NCBI GenBank assembly: GCA_021738105.1
Contig: JAIPCS010000054.1
Location: forward strand, 1 to 16,949
Direction: 5' to 3'
Origin: Sulfuritalea sp.
GTDB lineage: Bacteria > Pseudomonadota > Gammaproteobacteria > Burkholderiales > Rhodocyclaceae
DNA: 16,949 bases
Part shown: positions 14,693 to 16,949 of the stretch, piece after piece
Layout: each line of letters starts with the position of its first letter
How positions within the stretch are numbered: position 1 is the stretch's first letter
Notes under the pieces: model-generated
Told to the model about the DNA's origin: nothing
Database searches by the model: none
Seen by the model: the letters and a program-made list of their open reading frames with translations, nothing else
Translations under genes and position numbers: made by a program

Positions 14693-15301
14693 ATGGCGAT
14701 CCGTATCCGCACCAGTTTTCATGCCGGCGGCAAGCCACGCTCGATGGCAGAGCTTGCCAGCGTGATAGCGATGCTGGGATGGAAGCTGGCGGTCGATTCC
14801 ATCAAGCGCATGCGCGAGGCGGAATACGATATTGATCTGGGCGATGCCTATTTCCGGTTTGTCTGCGAGTTCATGATATTTCTCGCCCTGGCAGCGGACC
14901 GCATCGCCTATCGTGACCTGACTTCGGAGCAGCGTCTGGAGTTCACTACCGCGCTGGCGCAACGCATGGCGACAGCGATAGAAGACAACCGCGACATGTT
15001 GCTCGTGGATGTCACTCCGGGGGTGTGCCAGCAACACTTTCTCGACCTGTTCAACCAGCGTGGCGGCGAGTATGCCGATTACGGCTATACCGAGGATGGA
15101 CCCGATTTCGGCTTCCGTCGTTGTTTTGCGGCCTGTCTCAAGGAAATCCTGCCGGAGAAAGATCGCCTTTGGGCGGTCGATCAGGTCATGGAAATCGAAT
15201 CACCTGAGGCCATCAAGGCGCTTGAAAAGACCCTGGCGGGCTTGTTTCACCCGGCCGAGGCGGGAATTCGGCGCCAGCGCCACAGCGTTTCAGGAGAGTA
15301 G
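14693..15301 (+). CDS. Unrecognised 202-residue protein
   Basis: I do not recognise this family. It is a soluble, mostly helical protein with no signal peptide. Notable features are WKLAVDSIKRM (about 29-40), a hydrophobic helix with VCEFMIFLALAADRIAY (about 57-73), and a middle section YADYGYTEDGPDFGFRRCFAAC (split for length) that may be a conserved core. Cysteines fall within helices rather than in CxxC pairs, so no metal site is obvious. The ATG at 14693 lacks a good ribosome site, probably because the repeat element ends only about 20 bp upstream; an internal ATG near 14744 is an alternative. Its TAG stop is two bases before the dioxygenase start, indicating cotranscription. Confidence 0.75.
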   Translation: MAIRIRTSFHAGGKPRSMAELASVIAMLGWKLAVDSIKRMREAEYDIDLGDAYFRFVCEFMIFLALAADRIAYRDLTSEQRLEFTTALAQRMATAIEDNRDMLLVDVTPGVCQQHFLDLFNQRGGEYADYGYTEDGPDFGFRRCFAACLKEILPEKDRLWAVDQVMEIESPEAIKALEKTLAGLFHPAEAGIRRQRHSVSGE

Positions 15302-15303
15302 CA

Positions 15304-16206
15304 ATGCCCGGTCCCTTTGATCTGAATGACGCCGCCAGCTATCGGCAATGGCGCGAGCAGAAACTCGATAGCGCCGCGCGTCGCATTGAAGATATCGTGG
15401 TTGCGCTGGATGATCCCCGTGCGCTGACATCAGCCGAGCTCGAGACCTTGCTCGAGCGTTGCGCCCGCACCAATATGGCAATCTATACCAGCAACACCGT
15501 CGGCGACCCTGACAAGGAAATACCGCGTCGCCTGGGCATCCAGCTTGGACTGGAGCACCTGGACAGTCATTGGCTCACCGACGACGATGCGATTTCACCG
15601 ATATCGGTGCGCGGGGCGGAAGTGCGTGGCGAGCGCAGAGAGTTCATTCCCTATACCGACAAACCGATCAAATGGCACACGGATGGCTACTACAATACGC
15701 CTGAGCGAACGGTGCGCGGCATGGTGCTTCACTGTGTCCAAAGCGCAGAGTCGGGTGGCGAAAATCAGCTGCTTGACCCCGAAATCGCCTACATTCTGTT
15801 GCGCGACGAGAACCCTGAGCATATCCGCGCGCTTTCGCACCCTGATGCCATGATTATCCCGCCGCGCAATGACGACACGGGCGTAGCGCGTGCCGCGCAG
15901 TCGGGTCCGGTTTTTTCGGTCGACAGTGCGGGATTTCTGCATATGCGCTATACGGCACGCACAATCAGTATCGAATGGCGCGACGATGTCGCGACCGCCG
16001 CCGCAGTGGCCGCGCTGACCCGCGTGTTGGCCGCACCGACACCATGGACCTTGCATGGAAGACTTGAGCCAGGAATGGGCTTGGTCTGCAACAACGTGCT
16101 GCACGATCGGGCTGGCTTCAAGGATGGTCCGGACCATCGGCGACTGCTTTATCGGGCGCGGTACCACGAAAGAATTGCATCAGTGCGGCGGCGCGCCATC
16201 GCCTGA
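15304..16206 (+). CDS. TauD/TfdA-like Fe(II)/2-oxoglutarate dioxygenase family protein
   Basis: A 300-residue protein with the features of Fe(II)/2-oxoglutarate dioxygenases of the TauD/TfdA superfamily: the iron-binding HxD is HTDGYYN (His125, Asp127), the distal histidine is His267 in NNVLHDRAGF, and basic residues Arg280 and Arg284 (RRLLYRARYHER) could bind 2-oxoglutarate. Substrate cannot be told. TauD releases sulfite from taurine, which would connect to sulfur metabolism, but this protein's core motifs are not close enough to name it TauD. An AGGAG site precedes the ATG at 15304, two bases after the previous stop. Confidence 0.8.
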   Translation: MPGPFDLNDAASYRQWREQKLDSAARRIEDIVVALDDPRALTSAELETLLERCARTNMAIYTSNTVGDPDKEIPRRLGIQLGLEHLDSHWLTDDDAISPISVRGAEVRGERREFIPYTDKPIKWHTDGYYNTPERTVRGMVLHCVQSAESGGENQLLDPEIAYILLRDENPEHIRALSHPDAMIIPPRNDDTGVARAAQSGPVFSVDSAGFLHMRYTARTISIEWRDDVATAAAVAALTRVLAAPTPWTLHGRLEPGMGLVCNNVLHDRAGFKDGPDHRRLLYRARYHERIASVRRRAIA

Positions 16207-16215
16207 TTCGCTGGC

Positions 16216-16221
16216 TATAAT
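16216..16221 (+). promoter_or_regulatory. Possible -10 box (TATAAT) before the HDOD gene
   Basis: A perfect TATAAT lies in the 40-bp gap, 25 bp before the ATG at 16247. No recognisable -35 is present about 17 bp upstream (GCGCCA), so this may be chance; an extended or activated promoter is possible. Confidence 0.3.
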
Positions 16222-16246
16222 CGGCGCATCTATCCAGGGCCGATGA

Positions 16247-16949
16247 ATGAGCGCACTGGCTCCAGAAATTGAACACCGCTTGGGTAACGCTGTAGAGCGT
16301 ATGCCTGCGTTTCCGCGCAGCGTGCAAATGATTCTCGAGCTGACGCGGAATATCAATTGTCAGGCCAAGGATCTGGTCGGCGTGATCGAAAAAGATCCGG
16401 TGATGACCATGAAGATTCTCAAGGTCATCAATTCCGCCTACTACAGCCTGCCCAGCAAGATCAACTCGGTGAGCCAGTCGGTGGTTTATCTGGGCATCAA
16501 CACCATCAAGAATCTGGCTCTGGGATTCGCTGCCGTGGGCATATTGCCGCGCATGAATGCTGCAGGCTTCGATATTCAGCGCTATCTGCTGCATTCACTG
16601 GTGGTTGCCGGCGCCGCTCGGCAATTGGCAACCGTGTATGCCAAAGGCGAGGTTGATTCCGGCGACTGTTATATCGCCGGCCTTTTGCATGATTTCGGCA
16701 AGGTCGTATTCGCCCAGTTTCTCGCCGCGGAATTTCGAGAAACATTGGCACACTCGGTCGAGCATTCGGTGCCGCTGCATGAGGCTGAGCGGTTGGTGAT
16801 CGGTGTCGATCACGGCTGGGTTGGCGCCTTGCTGGCCAAGCGCTGGACATTTCCGGATCATCTGGTCGAATGCATACGTGATCATCACGACTGCGCCGCC
16901 GAACCGACCGTGATGATGGACTGCCTGCGAGTTGCCGATCAGGTCGTGC
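16247..16949 (+). CDS. HDOD-domain protein, partial (runs off the right edge)
   Basis: At least 234 residues, open to the end of the window. The sequence follows HDOD proteins: MPAFPRSVQMILELTR near the start, then EKDPVMTMKILKVINSAYY, and a motif LLHDFGKVVFAQFL that retains the HD pair, with IRDHHD near the end. HDOD proteins are signalling or regulatory proteins, not usually active phosphohydrolases; here the HD residues are present but others may be missing. The ATG at 16247 is used because the ATG four bases earlier meets a stop after nine codons. It may be a separate transcription unit from the sulfur genes. Confidence 0.88.
   Translation, partial: MSALAPEIEHRLGNAVERMPAFPRSVQMILELTRNINCQAKDLVGVIEKDPVMTMKILKVINSAYYSLPSKINSVSQSVVYLGINTIKNLALGFAAVGILPRMNAAGFDIQRYLLHSLVVAGAARQLATVYAKGEVDSGDCYIAGLLHDFGKVVFAQFLAAEFRETLAHSVEHSVPLHEAERLVIGVDHGWVGALLAKRWTFPDHLVECIRDHHDCAAEPTVMMDCLRVADQVV

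Noticed and set aside
12596..16949. CRISPR array to go with the Cas6-like gene
   Set aside because: I looked for regularly spaced direct repeats on the right side of the window and saw none; the short palindromes are single copies.

Overview
The window is a nearly complete reverse dissimilatory sulfite reductase (rDsr) sulfur-oxidation locus with an unusual divergent flank. Fourteen genes on the minus strand read dsrA-B-E-F-H-C-M-K-L-J-O-P-N-R, followed at the left edge by the first 24 residues of a siroheme-type uroporphyrinogen III methyltransferase. The presence of dsrEFH, dsrL and a two-cysteine DsrC marks the oxidative (sulfur-oxidizer) form of the pathway. GC-rich DNA, proteobacterial gene order and no dsrS directly after dsrR suggest a chemotrophic or phototrophic sulfur-oxidizing proteobacterium. 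I lean to Betaproteobacteria (Thiobacillus/Sulfuricella/Sulfuritalea-like), but this is an inference from organization, not a search.

Layout. 1-74 is the partial siroheme synthase (-). 115-12595 is the dsr operon (-), with mostly short gaps or overlaps. The exception is about 130 bp between dsrC and dsrM, which holds a two-tier inverted repeat. 12596-12782 is a divergent intergenic region with two palindromes. From 12783 a plus-strand set begins: an unrecognised 79-aa protein; a Cas6/Cmx6-like protein translationally coupled to it; a protein of two fused TusA domains; a second DsrC-family protein lacking the penultimate cysteine; then, after a repeat-bearing gap, an unrecognised 202-aa protein and a TauD/TfdA-type dioxygenase. 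An HDOD-domain protein runs off the right edge.

How it works together. Sulfur is passed by TusA and DsrEFH to DsrC. DsrAB oxidises it with an amidated siroheme (DsrN), and the DsrMKJOP membrane complex reoxidises the DsrC trisulfide and feeds electrons to quinone. DsrL connects DsrAB to a pyridine nucleotide. The linked methyltransferase would supply the siroheme precursor.

The most interesting part is the divergent flank. It has an apparent CRISPR RNA endonuclease family member (Cas6, MYXAN/Cmx6 type) with no CRISPR array or other cas gene in view, placed tightly among paralogs of sulfur-relay proteins (double TusA, single-Cys DsrC). This suggests a repurposed RNA-binding or RNA-cleaving protein working with the sulfur-transfer machinery, possibly in dsr mRNA processing or RNA thiolation. 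That role is inference.
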